DNA of 64,000 nt, taken from NCBI RefSeq assembly GCF_030065545.1, contig NZ_JASJNC010000008.1, forward strand, positions 144,791 to 208,790, written 5' to 3'. Of this stretch, positions 28,642 through 38,222 are shown piece after piece. A program made the translations under genes and the position numbers. The number at the start of each line of letters is the position of its first letter. Position 1 is the stretch's first letter. Under the pieces are notes generated by a model. That model was not told where the DNA came from. It did no database searches and saw only the letters and a list, made by a program, of their open reading frames with translations. The stretch comes from Marinicella marina (lineage in GTDB: Bacteria; Pseudomonadota; Gammaproteobacteria; Xanthomonadales; Marinicellaceae).

Positions 28642-29436
28642 TCACCAATTAATTTTTTCTTTATTCAAAAAGGCATTCAAACCTTTCTGACCTTCTGCCG
28701 ATACACGCACAGCGGCAATGACTTGAGTGGTGTATTCATCAATTTTTTTCTGTTGCGGCAAAGTTCTCCCAACCACAGACATCACCAGTTTTTTGCTGAT
28801 TTCTTTCGCATTTGGACCGGTTTCGTTAAGCAATTTGAGCTGCTGATCTATCCAAGCGTCAACTTCATCAGCGCCCATGACCTCAGAGACAATGCCCAAA
28901 TCCTTGGCCCTTTGAGCATCAAAAATTTCAGCCGTCTGAAAATAGCGTCTGGCTTTTCTGGTGCCAATGGCATCAATCACATATGGTGAGATGACCGCAG
29001 GAACCAAGCCCAACTTGGCTTCAGTCAATCCGAACTTGGCATCAGTCTCAGCCACAACCAAATCACAACAACAAGCCAACCCAACACCGCCACCCAATGC
29101 CAAACCTTGCACTTTAGCAATGGTTGCCTTGGCATTAAAATTAATGGTACGCATCAAAGCAGCTAGCTTTTCTGAATCAGCTTTGTTTTCATCTTCAGTA
29201 GCTTGAGCCATACTTTTCATCCAATTTATATCAGCTCCAGCGGAAAATGATTTACCATTGGCACTGAGACAAATTACTTGGACATTTTTATTGTCATTCA
29301 GCGCATTGAACACAGCGGTTAACTCTTCAATCATTTTTGCATTGAAGGCATTGTGCACATCTGGACGATTCATGATGACATGTGACACGCCGTTGTTGTC
29401 GTTTTTAAGCTCTAAGGTTTTATATCTGTTAAACAT
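28642..29436 (-). CDS. liuC: Methylglutaconyl-CoA hydratase (leucine pathway)
   Basis: Crotonase-family enzyme that hydrates 3-methylglutaconyl-CoA to HMG-CoA. The 264-residue protein has 'MNRPDVHNAFNAKMI' (about 22-36), 'ANGKSFSAGADINWMK' (about 59-74), the oxyanion-hole 'VQGLALGGGVGLACCCDLVVA' and the catalytic Glu region 'FGLTEAKLGLVPAVI'. 'SAGADINWMK' and its place next to a carboxylase beta subunit favour the LiuC assignment over a generic enoyl-CoA hydratase. AGG lies 7 bases before the ATG. It begins 12 bases after the liuB stop and is the last gene of the operon. Confidence 0.86.
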   Translation of the reverse strand: MFNRYKTLELKNDNNGVSHVIMNRPDVHNAFNAKMIEELTAVFNALNDNKNVQVICLSANGKSFSAGADINWMKSMAQATEDENKADSEKLAALMRTINFNAKATIAKVQGLALGGGVGLACCCDLVVAETDAKFGLTEAKLGLVPAVISPYVIDAIGTRKARRYFQTAEIFDAQRAKDLGIVSEVMGADEVDAWIDQQLKLLNETGPNAKEISKKLVMSVVGRTLPQQKKIDEYTTQVIAAVRVSAEGQKGLNAFLNKEKINW

Positions 29437-29448
29437 TTGTTTACCTGG

Positions 29449-31056
29449 TTACATTCTGAATACGCCATAATTGACTTCACCCACATCCGCGTGTGTACTG
29501 GATGCTATTGCCAGAGACAGTACTTTTCTGGTATCAGCCGGATCAATCACACCATCGTCCCAAAGCCTTGCAGTGGAATAATATGGGTGACCCTGGTCCT
29601 CATATTGCTGCTTGATTTGGTCATAAAACTGTTGTTTTTCATCCTGATCCCAATGCTTTTCCATTTTATCATAGCCATCTTGTTTGACAGTAGTTAGCAC
29701 CGAAGCAGCTTGGTCACCACCCATCACTGAAATTCTGGCGTTGGGCCACATCCACAAAAAGCGGCCCTGATAAGCACGACCATTCATGGCGTAATTGCCG
29801 GCACCAAAAGAGCCGCCAATCACAACAGTAAATTTAGGTACTTGGGCACAAGCAACAGCTGTGACCATTTTTGCACCGTCTTTGGCTATGCCAGCGTTTT
29901 CATACTTTTGCCCAACCATGAAACCAGTGATATTTTGTAAAAACACCAAGGGGATTTTACGTTGGTTACATAATTCAACAAAATGCGCACCCTTTAATGC
30001 TGACTCAGCAAACAAAATACCATTATTAGCCACTATACCCACAGGGTAACCATTGATGTGAGCAAAACCACAAATCAGTGTGGTGCCATATTTGGCTTTG
30101 AACTCCTGAAACTCTGAAGCATCAACAATTCGGGCTATGATTTCTTTTACATCATATGGGTTTCTGGTGGACTGAGGAATGATGCCATACAGTTCATGTT
30201 TTGGATAAAGCGGCTCTCTGGGTGCTTGACGTTTAAGCCAGTCAAATTCAGGGCGATTCAAAAAGCGCAATGAATTTCTAGCCATTTGCAAAGCGTGTTG
30301 GTCATTTTCTGCAAAATGATCGGTCACCCCAGATTGAGATGAATGCACTTCTGCACCCCCCAATGATTCTGCATCAACCACCTCACCTGTTGCTGCTTTA
30401 ACCAAAGGCGGCCCACCCAAAAATATGGTGCCCTGTTCTTTGACTATGATGGCTTCATCACACATGGCAGGTACGTAAGCCCCACCTGCTGTACAAGAAC
30501 CCATAACCACTGCTATTTGTGGAATGTTTTTTGATGAAAGCTGTGCTTGGTTGTAAAAAATCCGACCAAAATGCTCTTTATCTGGAAAAACATCATCTTG
30601 TAACGGCAAAAAAGCGCCGCCTGAATCGACCAGGTAAATACATGGCAAATTATTTTCCAAGGCAATTTCTTGCGCCCTGAGGTGTTTTTTTACCGTAATT
30701 GGGAAGTATGTGCCACCTTTTACAGTGGCATCGTTGGCAGCTATCATCACCAACTGACCGTGAACCTTACCAATACCTGCAACCATGCCTGCAGCAGGCG
30801 CCGCATCTTGGTACATACCTGTGGCGGCCATTGGTGCTATTTCCAAAAAAGGACTGCCAGCGTCTAACAATAAGTTAATGCGATCACGTACCAACAATTT
30901 ACCGCGATCAGTGTGTTTCTTTCTTGAGCGCTCTGAGCCACCCAGTGCTGTTTGCTTGAGTTTGCTGCGTAAATCTGCAACCAATTGTTGCATGAATGCA
31001 CGATTTTCATCAAACTGCGTCGAAGTTGAATCGATTTGGGTTTTGATGATTTTCAT
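29449..31056 (-). CDS. liuB: 3-methylcrotonyl-CoA carboxylase, carboxyltransferase (beta) subunit
   Basis: Transfers CO2 from biotin to 3-methylcrotonyl-CoA. The 535-residue acyl-CoA carboxyltransferase has '[19 protein letters not shown]' near the N-terminus, '[16 protein letters not shown]' (about 208-223), '[12 protein letters not shown]' (about 237-248) and '[33 protein letters not shown]' in pieces across about 430-462. The last is typical of the MCC beta subunit. It sits 2 bases after the thiolase stop. The biotin-carrying alpha subunit (liuD) and HMG-CoA lyase (liuE) are not adjacent. Confidence 0.92.
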   Translation of the reverse strand: MKIIKTQIDSTSTQFDENRAFMQQLVADLRSKLKQTALGGSERSRKKHTDRGKLLVRDRINLLLDAGSPFLEIAPMAATGMYQDAAPAAGMVAGIGKVHGQLVMIAANDATVKGGTYFPITVKKHLRAQEIALENNLPCIYLVDSGGAFLPLQDDVFPDKEHFGRIFYNQAQLSSKNIPQIAVVMGSCTAGGAYVPAMCDEAIIVKEQGTIFLGGPPLVKAATGEVVDAESLGGAEVHSSQSGVTDHFAENDQHALQMARNSLRFLNRPEFDWLKRQAPREPLYPKHELYGIIPQSTRNPYDVKEIIARIVDASEFQEFKAKYGTTLICGFAHINGYPVGIVANNGILFAESALKGAHFVELCNQRKIPLVFLQNITGFMVGQKYENAGIAKDGAKMVTAVACAQVPKFTVVIGGSFGAGNYAMNGRAYQGRFLWMWPNARISVMGGDQAASVLTTVKQDGYDKMEKHWDQDEKQQFYDQIKQQYEDQGHPYYSTARLWDDGVIDPADTRKVLSLAIASSTHADVGEVNYGVFRM

Positions 31057-31058
31057 TT

Positions 31059-32252
31059 TCAGACCAACTCAACAGCAATTGCAGTGGCCTCACCGCCACC
31101 AATACACAACGATGCAACACCTTTCTTCAATCCCCTGTTCTTCAGTGCGTGTATCAATGTCACTAAAATGCGATTGCCAGATGCACCGATTGGATGACCC
31201 AACGCAGTCGCGCCACCATTCACGTTGACTTTATCGTGAGGCAGATTCAGTTCATCCATGGCTGCCATTGTCACCACTGCAAAGGCCTCGTTAATTTCAA
31301 ACAAATCAACATCTTGCACTGACCAGTTAATTTTTTTCATCAACTTTTCAATCGCAGTGACTGGTGCCGTAGTGAACCATTCAGGTTCATGTGCAAACTG
31401 ATGATGGCCAACGATTTTTGCCAGCGGTGTTAAATTGTGTTCATTTACATATTGCGCTGAGGCCAATAATGTCATTGAGGCCCCGTCTGAAATTTTTGAG
31501 GCGTTGGCAGCCGTTACGGTGCCATTCTCACGCCTGAAAGCAGGCCTTAAATGAGGTATTTTACTGATGTCACATTTGGCAGGCTCTTCGTCCTCTGAGG
31601 CCACCACTGTAGCTTTCCTGGATTTCACCTCCACTGCCGTGATTTCATTTTCAAAGGCACCCGTTTCTATAGCAGTCATGGCCCTTCTAACTGACTCAGC
31701 TGAAAACTCATCTTGGGCTTCACGGCTGTAATTGTATTTATCGGCACATGATTCAGCAAAATTACCCATCATATTGCCATCGTAGGGGTTTTGCAGACCA
31801 TCGAAAAACATATGATCTAACATTTGCGCATGACCCATGCGGTAGCCACCACGTGCTTTAGGTAACAAATATGGTGCCATAGTCATTGATTCTAGACCAC
31901 CTGCAATCACCAAATCAGCTGATCCTGCTTTGATGGTATCGTGTGCCATCATGACAGTTTTCATGCCTGAACCACAAACTTTATTAATCGTTGTACAACG
32001 CACTGATAAAGGCAGACCAGCATGCAACACAGCCTGTCTGGCAGGCGCCTGACCCAAGCCGGCAGGCAAAACACAGCCAATCAGGGCTTCATCTATGTCG
32101 TTTTGATTGATACTGACTTCATCAATGACTGCTTTGACGGCTGCTGCACCTAAATCAGTGGCAGGGGTGTTAGCAAATTGACCTTGAAAGGAACCGATAG
32201 GCGTTCGCTTGGCCGCAACAATGTATACGTCATTATTGGATTCTGTTGTCAT
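31059..32252 (-). CDS. Acetyl-CoA C-acetyltransferase (thiolase II type)
   Basis: Biosynthetic/ketolytic thiolase that interconverts two acetyl-CoA and acetoacetyl-CoA. In this operon it would cleave the acetoacetyl-CoA from leucine. The 397-residue protein has the acylated Cys in '[13 protein letters not shown]' (about 92), 'NEAFAVV', His in '[17 protein letters not shown]' (about 350) and Cys in '[12 protein letters not shown]' near the end. It lies between liuA and liuB and is co-directional. Its 28-base distance from liuA and 2-base distance from liuB indicate one transcript. Confidence 0.9.
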   Translation of the reverse strand: MTTESNNDVYIVAAKRTPIGSFQGQFANTPATDLGAAAVKAVIDEVSINQNDIDEALIGCVLPAGLGQAPARQAVLHAGLPLSVRCTTINKVCGSGMKTVMMAHDTIKAGSADLVIAGGLESMTMAPYLLPKARGGYRMGHAQMLDHMFFDGLQNPYDGNMMGNFAESCADKYNYSREAQDEFSAESVRRAMTAIETGAFENEITAVEVKSRKATVVASEDEEPAKCDISKIPHLRPAFRRENGTVTAANASKISDGASMTLLASAQYVNEHNLTPLAKIVGHHQFAHEPEWFTTAPVTAIEKLMKKINWSVQDVDLFEINEAFAVVTMAAMDELNLPHDKVNVNGGATALGHPIGASGNRILVTLIHALKNRGLKKGVASLCIGGGEATAIAVELV

Positions 32253-32280
32253 TTCTTATCTCTTAAAAGTGGGTTTAAAT

Positions 32281-33444
32281 TCAGGCTTTGGCTTCACGAT
32301 ATAATTCGCGTCCAATCAACATCAAGCGAATTTCATTGGTACCAGCACCTATGTCATACAGTTTGGCATCACGCAATAAACGACCTGTTGGGTATTCATT
32401 AATATAACCGTTGCCACCGAGCGTCTGAATGGCCTCTAAGGCAACCTGCACTGCAGCACTTGAAGAAAAATACAAACAAGCAGCTGGATCCAACCTAGAT
32501 TCGACGCCTTGGTCGTAATCCTTGGCTATGCCATAAGCAAAATAACGAGCAGCTTGCAAATCTGCATACATCTTACCAATTTTTGCTTGCATCAAGCCAA
32601 ATTGACCCAAATCTTTACCAAACTGTTTGCGCTCTGAAGTGTACGGAACAGCCACATCCATGGCCGCTTGCATGATGCCAATAGGGCCACCAGAAAGTAC
32701 CAGTCGTTCGGTGTTCAATCCTGACATCAAGATTCCGACGCCTTGGTTCACCTCACCCAGCACGTTTTCAGCTGGAATACGACAGTCCTCGAAGACCAAT
32801 TCACAAGTATTGGAGCCACGCATACCGAGCTTATCCAGTTTCTGCGCAGTTGAGAAGCCAGCCATCCCTTTTTCAATAATGAATGCAGTCATACATCGAG
32901 AACCAGCCGATGCGTCAGCAGTTCGCATATAAACAATCAAAACATCAGCATCTGGTCCGTTGGTGATCCACATTTTATTACCATTGGCGATCCAATCATC
33001 ACCGTCTTTAACGGCATTACATGACATCGAACCAACCACATCAGAGCCAGCACCTGGTTCGCTCATGGCTAAAGCACCAACAAATTCGCCAGAACAAAGT
33101 TTAGGTAAATACTTTTGTCTTTGTTGCCCGGTGGCATGCTTGTATAGATTGGACACACAAAGATTAGAATGTGCACCATAAGATAGACCCACCGAGGCAG
33201 AACCTCGAGATATTTCTTCCATCGCAATCAGATGAGCCAAATTACCCATCTCAGATCCACCATATTTACCTGGGACAGTCATGCCAAGCAAACCCAAATC
33301 ACCCATTTTCAACCACAGGTCTTCAGGAAATAGGTTTTCTGCATCGATTTTTTCAGCTCGAGGTGCAATCTCTTCAGCAGTGAATTTTCGAACCGTATCT
33401 CTTAACAGCTCTAACTCTTCGTTCAAAGCGACATCGTAATTCAT
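32281..33444 (-). CDS. liuA: Isovaleryl-CoA dehydrogenase
   Basis: FAD acyl-CoA dehydrogenase that converts isovaleryl-CoA to 3-methylcrotonyl-CoA. It has 387 residues with 'YGGSEMGNLAHLIAMEEISRGSASVGLSYGAHSNLC' features in the N-terminal third, as in bacterial IVDs. The ACAD signatures 'GALAMSEPGAGSDVVGSM' (about 122-139) and 'QTLGGNGYINEYPTGRLLRDAKLYDIGAGTNEI' (pieces across about 340-372) are present. Its ATG overlaps the leucine dehydrogenase stop by one base (TAATG). Operon context with MCC beta supports the isovaleryl specificity. Confidence 0.92.
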   Translation of the reverse strand: MNYDVALNEELELLRDTVRKFTAEEIAPRAEKIDAENLFPEDLWLKMGDLGLLGMTVPGKYGGSEMGNLAHLIAMEEISRGSASVGLSYGAHSNLCVSNLYKHATGQQRQKYLPKLCSGEFVGALAMSEPGAGSDVVGSMSCNAVKDGDDWIANGNKMWITNGPDADVLIVYMRTADASAGSRCMTAFIIEKGMAGFSTAQKLDKLGMRGSNTCELVFEDCRIPAENVLGEVNQGVGILMSGLNTERLVLSGGPIGIMQAAMDVAVPYTSERKQFGKDLGQFGLMQAKIGKMYADLQAARYFAYGIAKDYDQGVESRLDPAACLYFSSSAAVQVALEAIQTLGGNGYINEYPTGRLLRDAKLYDIGAGTNEIRLMLIGRELYREAKA

Positions 33445-34556
33445 TAACTGTTACCGTTTTTAGTTCTACCAGAAAACTTGACATTCTTTTGACACATAAA
33501 TGGCAGCTTAACCCGACCCATTTTTTCAATTCTTTCTTCACCCATGCGGTCAGCAGCTTTCCAGGTGGCAATGCCATCTCTGTCAGCAATTTCAAATATT
33601 TTAATGATGTTGTAGTAAATATTCCGTGTCATCCGTAAAGCACGTTCGCGGTTATAACCTTCTAGCTCAATCGATACGTTCATCAAACCACCGGCATTAA
33701 CCGCATAATCTGGTGCGTAAATCATGCCTTTTTGCTCCAATTCATCACCATGGCGAGCTTCTGCTAATTGATTGTTGGCACTGCCACATACCACATCAAA
33801 TTTAAAGCGGTCGATGGTGTCATCATTGACTGTTGCGCCCAGAGCACAAGGCGAGTAAACATGAGCATCCACATCATATATGTCATCCAAACCAACGGCT
33901 TCACAGCCATATTCATCAACACAGTGTTGAATGGCCTCTTGATTGATGTCTGTGACAAAAATTTTCGCGCCGTCTTTGTGTAACAGTTTAACCAGCTCCA
34001 TACCAACATGGCCTACACCTTGAACTGCATAACTATAATCACCAATGTTTTGGTTTCCGTATTTCTTTTCCAGACTGGCTTTGATGCCTTGATAAGTGCC
34101 GTACGCGGTGAACGGTGAAGGGTCTCCTGAACCACCATGTACCTGATGTACACCAACTACATTATCCGTCTCTTGAAAGACATATTCCATGTCATTAACA
34201 TCAATACCAACATCCTCTGCTGTGATGTATCTACCACCCAGTGAATCCATAAAGCGGCCGAAAGCCCTGAACAGTTCTTCAGATTTGTCTTTTTTAGGGT
34301 CACCTATAATGATTGACTTACCACCACCCAGATTCAATCCCGAAACAGCGGCTTTGTAGGTCATTCCTCGTGACAGACGCAAGACATCATTCAAAGCTTC
34401 TTGCTCAGTTTGATACGGCCACATCCTCAAGCCGCCCAAAGCTGGGCCCAATACCGTGTTATGGATGGCTATGATGGCTTTTAATCCCACGTCTTTGTTA
34501 TGACAAAAAACCACTTCTTCGTGTTCAGTCTTATCAATGGTCTCAAAAATATTCAT
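33444..34556 (-). CDS. Leucine dehydrogenase (Glu/Leu/Phe/Val dehydrogenase family)
   Basis: NAD-dependent oxidative deaminase that turns leucine (and probably valine/isoleucine) into the 2-oxo acid. The 370-residue protein has 'GPALGGLRMWPY' (about 37-48), the catalytic Lys in 'GMTYKAAVSGLNLGGGK' (about 65-81), 'TAEDVGI' and the NAD-binding 'VQGVGHVGMELV' (about 179-190). The C-terminus carries a polar extension. It is the first gene of the leucine catabolic operon, with GAGGA 8 bases before the ATG, and gives the pathway its entry step; the branched-chain keto-acid dehydrogenase is elsewhere. Confidence 0.9.
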   Translation of the reverse strand: MNIFETIDKTEHEEVVFCHNKDVGLKAIIAIHNTVLGPALGGLRMWPYQTEQEALNDVLRLSRGMTYKAAVSGLNLGGGKSIIIGDPKKDKSEELFRAFGRFMDSLGGRYITAEDVGIDVNDMEYVFQETDNVVGVHQVHGGSGDPSPFTAYGTYQGIKASLEKKYGNQNIGDYSYAVQGVGHVGMELVKLLHKDGAKIFVTDINQEAIQHCVDEYGCEAVGLDDIYDVDAHVYSPCALGATVNDDTIDRFKFDVVCGSANNQLAEARHGDELEQKGMIYAPDYAVNAGGLMNVSIELEGYNRERALRMTRNIYYNIIKIFEIADRDGIATWKAADRMGEERIEKMGRVKLPFMCQKNVKFSGRTKNGNS

Positions 34557-34702
34557 TTATTGTCCTCAATGAAAACAACAGCCTTTTAGCCGCTGTTAAT
34601 CTGGTTAAATTTGATCAATTCTTTTTAATAAGAATCATGAGTGTCCCCCTCAAATTCATTCAGACTCATCTATCTGTGATGATTTAATTTGAAGGTATGG
34701 GT

Positions 34703-34747
34703 GCGCGCAACTTGAAATTCACGCTCAGTTTTGCGCGCGCAATTATA
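34703..34747 (-). promoter_or_regulatory. Leucine-operon promoter with GC inverted repeat
   Basis: On the minus strand a perfect TATAAT (34747-34742) is followed at once by a GC inverted repeat. TTGCGCGC (34731-34738) and GCGCGCAA (34703-34710) form an 8-bp stem with a 20-base loop around the expected transcription start. The following leader is about 180 bases long. The repeat may be an operator or a 5' RNA hairpin. The -35 region is weak. Confidence 0.45.
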
Positions 34748-34786
34748 CAACAAAACTATATTTGTTGCAGCAAATACCGATTGAGA

Positions 34787-35875
34787 TTAGGCCGACTTGG
34801 GGTAAGAGCCCAGTACTTTCAGATTGGAGGTAAAACGCTCCATTTCAGCGATGGCAGCAGCCAAATTTTGATCCTCTACATGACCCTCAACATCAATGAA
34901 AAACACATAATCCCATTTTGCCACTTTTGAAGGTCGAGACTCAATCCGCTTCATACTGATGCCATTGTCATTTAATGGTTTCAGTATTTGAAACAATACA
35001 CCAGGTTCATCTTTACCGGCTACCATCAATGATGATTTATCATCACCGCTGACGGCTAACACTTGCTTGCCAATCACCAAAAATCGGGTTGAGTTATCTA
35101 CTTGATCTTCAATGTCAGCATACAAAATGTTCAGGCCATACATGCCAGCAGCAGATTCACCCGCTATGGCGGCAGCGTGTTCATTGAAAGATGCTTTTCT
35201 TGCTGCCTCAGCGTTGCTTGATACCGCTATGGTATCAATTCCAGGTGCATTGGCTCGCAGCCAAGCACGGCATTGTGCCAACGATTGGCGGTGAGAGAAA
35301 ATCACCGCAATGTCTTTCAATGACTTTTGTTTAGACATCAAATTATGATGGATGGGCAAATCGATTTCACCACAAATTTTCAGTGGCGAACTGATGAACA
35401 TGTCAAGGGTGTGGTTGACCGCGCCCTCGGTTGAGTTTTCAATCGGCACCACGCCAAAATCAGCCACGCCAGCTTCAACTTCAGCAAACACATGATCAAT
35501 GGTGGATTCGGGCATGGCCTTGACCGAATGGCCAAAATATTTGTAGGTGGCCATTTCAGAAAATGTGCCCTCCGGCCCCAAATATGCGATATTCAATGGT
35601 TTCTGTTGAGCCAAACAAGCTGACATGATTTCTTTGAACAAACGCAACAATGCTTCATCTGATAGTGGGCCGTTGTTCCGCTCCTTGACTGCGCGTAAGA
35701 CTTGGGCTTCTCGCTCTGGGCGATAATAAAAGCCACCGGCATCGGCTTTGCTCTTACTTTGCGCCACCTCATTCGCTATTTCTGCGCGCTGCGTAATTAA
35801 TTGCTGAATGTTTTTATCTATTTCATCAATTTTACTACGCAGCGACAACAGCCATTGTTTATTGTCTTGTGACAT
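34787..35875 (-). CDS. pheA: Bifunctional chorismate mutase / prephenate dehydratase (P-protein)
   Basis: Converts chorismate through prephenate to phenylpyruvate for phenylalanine synthesis. The 362-residue protein has an N-terminal AroQ chorismate mutase (about 8-90, with 'LRSKIDEIDKNIQQLITQRAEIA' helix and 'YRPEREAQVL'). The dehydratase core follows, with 'IAYLGPEGTFSEMAT' (about 97-111), 'VPIENSTEGAVNHTLD' (about 148-163) and 'TRFLVIG'. A C-terminal ACT domain has 'DEPGVLFQILKPLNDNGISMKRIESRPSK', the phenylalanine-binding ESRP site. No Shine-Dalgarno is visible; the ATG directly follows a T-rich tract after a hairpin. Confidence 0.95.
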   Translation of the reverse strand: MSQDNKQWLLSLRSKIDEIDKNIQQLITQRAEIANEVAQSKSKADAGGFYYRPEREAQVLRAVKERNNGPLSDEALLRLFKEIMSACLAQQKPLNIAYLGPEGTFSEMATYKYFGHSVKAMPESTIDHVFAEVEAGVADFGVVPIENSTEGAVNHTLDMFISSPLKICGEIDLPIHHNLMSKQKSLKDIAVIFSHRQSLAQCRAWLRANAPGIDTIAVSSNAEAARKASFNEHAAAIAGESAAGMYGLNILYADIEDQVDNSTRFLVIGKQVLAVSGDDKSSLMVAGKDEPGVLFQILKPLNDNGISMKRIESRPSKVAKWDYVFFIDVEGHVEDQNLAAAIAEMERFTSNLKVLGSYPKSA

Positions 35876-35883
35876 AAAATAAA

Positions 35884-35912
35884 ATCAGGTTAAAACTGCA
35901 TTCTAACCTGAT
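35884..35912 (-). terminator. Hairpin with T tract immediately before the pheA start
   Basis: On the minus strand ATCAGGTTA, an 11-base loop and TAACCTGAT form a perfect 9-bp stem followed by TTTATTTT and then the pheA ATG. It may terminate the upstream surface-protein operon or act as an attenuator or translational block for pheA. A weak promoter (TTGAAT then an AT-rich -10) may lie just upstream. Confidence 0.55.
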
Positions 35913-35964
35913 ATAAGTTTTTAATTAAGCCAATAATTCAATGATCATTGATTCAGCATTGAAT

Positions 35965-38220
35965 TCAATCAAATCCATTACTAAAAATCAAATCATTCAA
36001 ATGTGTCTTGAATAAAGTCAACGCATTGTCAATCCCAGCTGCCACGATGACCCACTTTCCATCAGAACTTACATCCAAGGCTATGGGGCCTGCCAAGCTA
36101 TTGATCCCGTTGACATTGTCTTGCTCGATGTCAGCGAAAATCAATTGCCCGTATTGTGGGTTACTGGCTGCATTAATTCTTCGGAATGAGACCATGCTTG
36201 AATCATCAAAGCCCAAGCCATAAAGACGACTGTCATCAGGTGATCCAACCACTGCCAATGGCGCATCTAAACCTATGAAGTCAGCCTGTTGTTGCGTCAA
36301 TGAAGCATTGAAACTGAGGTTGCCAGTGGGAGATCGATCAAACACTGTGACACTGTCATCACCACGACCCATGATGTATACATGTCGGTTATCTAGTGAT
36401 GACCAGATGGATGAAGCGCCGCCCAAACCTTGCACACCATTGACACCTTTTTTGAAAGCAGTTGAGAAGTTCAGCTCACCGGTTTCACTGTCACGATCAA
36501 AGACCACCAAGGAAGATGAAAAATCAGCCGCAACCAGTACTTGAGTGCCATCAGCGGTGACATGGACATCAATTGGCCGTTCCATAAAGGTGACTTCACC
36601 GCCGGTATCATTGGGATCGTTCACACCCAAAACTTCTTTTTCGATATAGCTCAGGGTGCCGTCATTTTCATTCACTGAGAACACACCGATGGCATTGGAT
36701 TCGCTACCGGCGGCATAAAGAAATTGTCCATCTGGACTCATAGATAATGCATAAACCCCATCAATACCAAAGTCCGCTGTTAAGTTATTTTCAACCGTTT
36801 GGTTCAAGGCCAGTGTTCCATCGGCATTGTTGCGAGTAAATGACATGATGGCTTGATCACCACTGGCAGCCGTATATAAGTGTTGACCGTTAGGCGAAAT
36901 AACCATGTCTCTGATCAGACCAAATAAGCCACTCTCAAACCCTGCTCGTTGATTATCAATGGTTTCCAGATAACTTAAATTACCAGATTCCAAAGCAAAG
37001 CGCAAAACACTACCCCCAGCGTTGAGGGATGATACGTACACAAAATTACTGTCACTACTGAACACCACATCTGATGGACTGATCAAATCAGGTACGTCAT
37101 CGTTATTTATTGAATCACCCTCTTCTGTTTGTTCATCTTGATTGGCATCTAGGATAAACGCAGTAAGAACATCGTTGACTAGGGTCGCTTGACGTGGGTT
37201 ACTTAACTGCACCGTCATGATTTCAATATTTTCATCCTCAGCATCTGACAAAAAGGTGACCGGAATGCTGGCAGCTGTTTGTCCCACAGGAATACTGATG
37301 GTGCCCGAGGCAGCAATAAAATCGGCGCCCGGTGTGGCCGTCCGAGCAACGGTGACATAATCAACTGCAACAACCTGATCATAAGCCCTAGAAAGCTTTA
37401 ATTCAAAATCATGAACAAGGGTACCTGATGCTGGTTCGTAAACCACTGCATCGAATCCTTGTAGCTGTGGTAATCCGTCGTCATCTAAAATAGTACCTGT
37501 GGCTCGATCAAATTGAATCACACCATTTTCAGCACCACTGAGAACCACCTCAAAAGTTTCGCTGTTCTCAATCAGCGTATCACCACACACTTGAATGGTA
37601 ACATTAGTTTCGGTGGCACCCACTGGAATGCTTGCCCTGCCACTGGCATTGAGGTAATCAACATCAAAACCACAATTATCACCACCGATGGCATCACCAT
37701 CGATGTTTTGCCAATCAACGGAGACCACTTCTTCAGAATCATTGGAAATCTGAACTTTAAACACCATTTCGCTTTGACCAGACTGACCCTCAGTTACTTC
37801 AGAAGGCAAGATACTGATCACAGACACATCATCAGCCAAATTGATCGGATCTATGTCTAACCTTTCTGCCACCCCATAGTCACCAACCAAAACTTCAGCA
37901 ACCAAAGAGCCATTGATATATACAGAAGCAGAGTCGCCAGGTCTGGCTTTACCAAACACCCTGGGATCATTGCTGTCCATGGGTACCCTCAATGCATACA
38001 AACCATTGAGGTTATCATCTGTCCCCATGCTGTATTTAGCGACTGTCAAGAGTTGACTGTTTAGGTAAATACTGACTTCAGATTCAGTTGGCAATGGCGC
38101 ACCAAACCAAGTGGCCGTTCCATAAAGCACAAAGTCCGGCTGTGATAGTTTGGCCGCAGCTTGGTTACCTAAAACCAACAACAAGACCGAAATGATTAAC
38201 AGGCTTTTAATACGCTTCAT
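35965..38220 (-). CDS. Secreted Calx-beta / beta-propeller protein with C-terminal GFD tail
   Basis: A signal peptide ('MKRIKSLLIISVLLLVLGNQAAA') leads into a small beta domain. Two Calx-beta domains follow (about residues 140-250 and 252-365; each has Asp-rich loops such as 'TGTILDDDG' that bind Ca2+). A seven- to eight-bladed beta-propeller of lactonase/YVTN type spans about 380-740, with blades like 'MSPDGQFLYAAGSESNAIGVFSV'. The protein ends 'LIFSNGFD'. The ATG at 38220 has AGGAAA 7 bases upstream and starts 2 bases after the upstream stop; a TTG two codons earlier is less likely. Last gene of the surface-protein operon. Its propeller matches those nested in the giant protein. Confidence 0.85.
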   Translation of the reverse strand: MKRIKSLLIISVLLLVLGNQAAAKLSQPDFVLYGTATWFGAPLPTESEVSIYLNSQLLTVAKYSMGTDDNLNGLYALRVPMDSNDPRVFGKARPGDSASVYINGSLVAEVLVGDYGVAERLDIDPINLADDVSVISILPSEVTEGQSGQSEMVFKVQISNDSEEVVSVDWQNIDGDAIGGDNCGFDVDYLNASGRASIPVGATETNVTIQVCGDTLIENSETFEVVLSGAENGVIQFDRATGTILDDDGLPQLQGFDAVVYEPASGTLVHDFELKLSRAYDQVVAVDYVTVARTATPGADFIAASGTISIPVGQTAASIPVTFLSDAEDENIEIMTVQLSNPRQATLVNDVLTAFILDANQDEQTEEGDSINNDDVPDLISPSDVVFSSDSNFVYVSSLNAGGSVLRFALESGNLSYLETIDNQRAGFESGLFGLIRDMVISPNGQHLYTAASGDQAIMSFTRNNADGTLALNQTVENNLTADFGIDGVYALSMSPDGQFLYAAGSESNAIGVFSVNENDGTLSYIEKEVLGVNDPNDTGGEVTFMERPIDVHVTADGTQVLVAADFSSSLVVFDRDSETGELNFSTAFKKGVNGVQGLGGASSIWSSLDNRHVYIMGRGDDSVTVFDRSPTGNLSFNASLTQQQADFIGLDAPLAVVGSPDDSRLYGLGFDDSSMVSFRRINAASNPQYGQLIFADIEQDNVNGINSLAGPIALDVSSDGKWVIVAAGIDNALTLFKTHLNDLIFSNGFD

Positions 38221-38222
38221 GA

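Noticed and set aside
34625..34669. 14-codon frame in the leucine-operon leader as an attenuation leader peptide
   Set aside because: No ribosome site, only one Leu codon, and no terminator/antiterminator pair seen.
35965..38220. 6-phosphogluconolactonase activity for the propeller proteins
   Set aside because: The blades resemble lactonase/YVTN folds, but the proteins are secreted multi-domain and no catalytic residues of lactonases were recognised.
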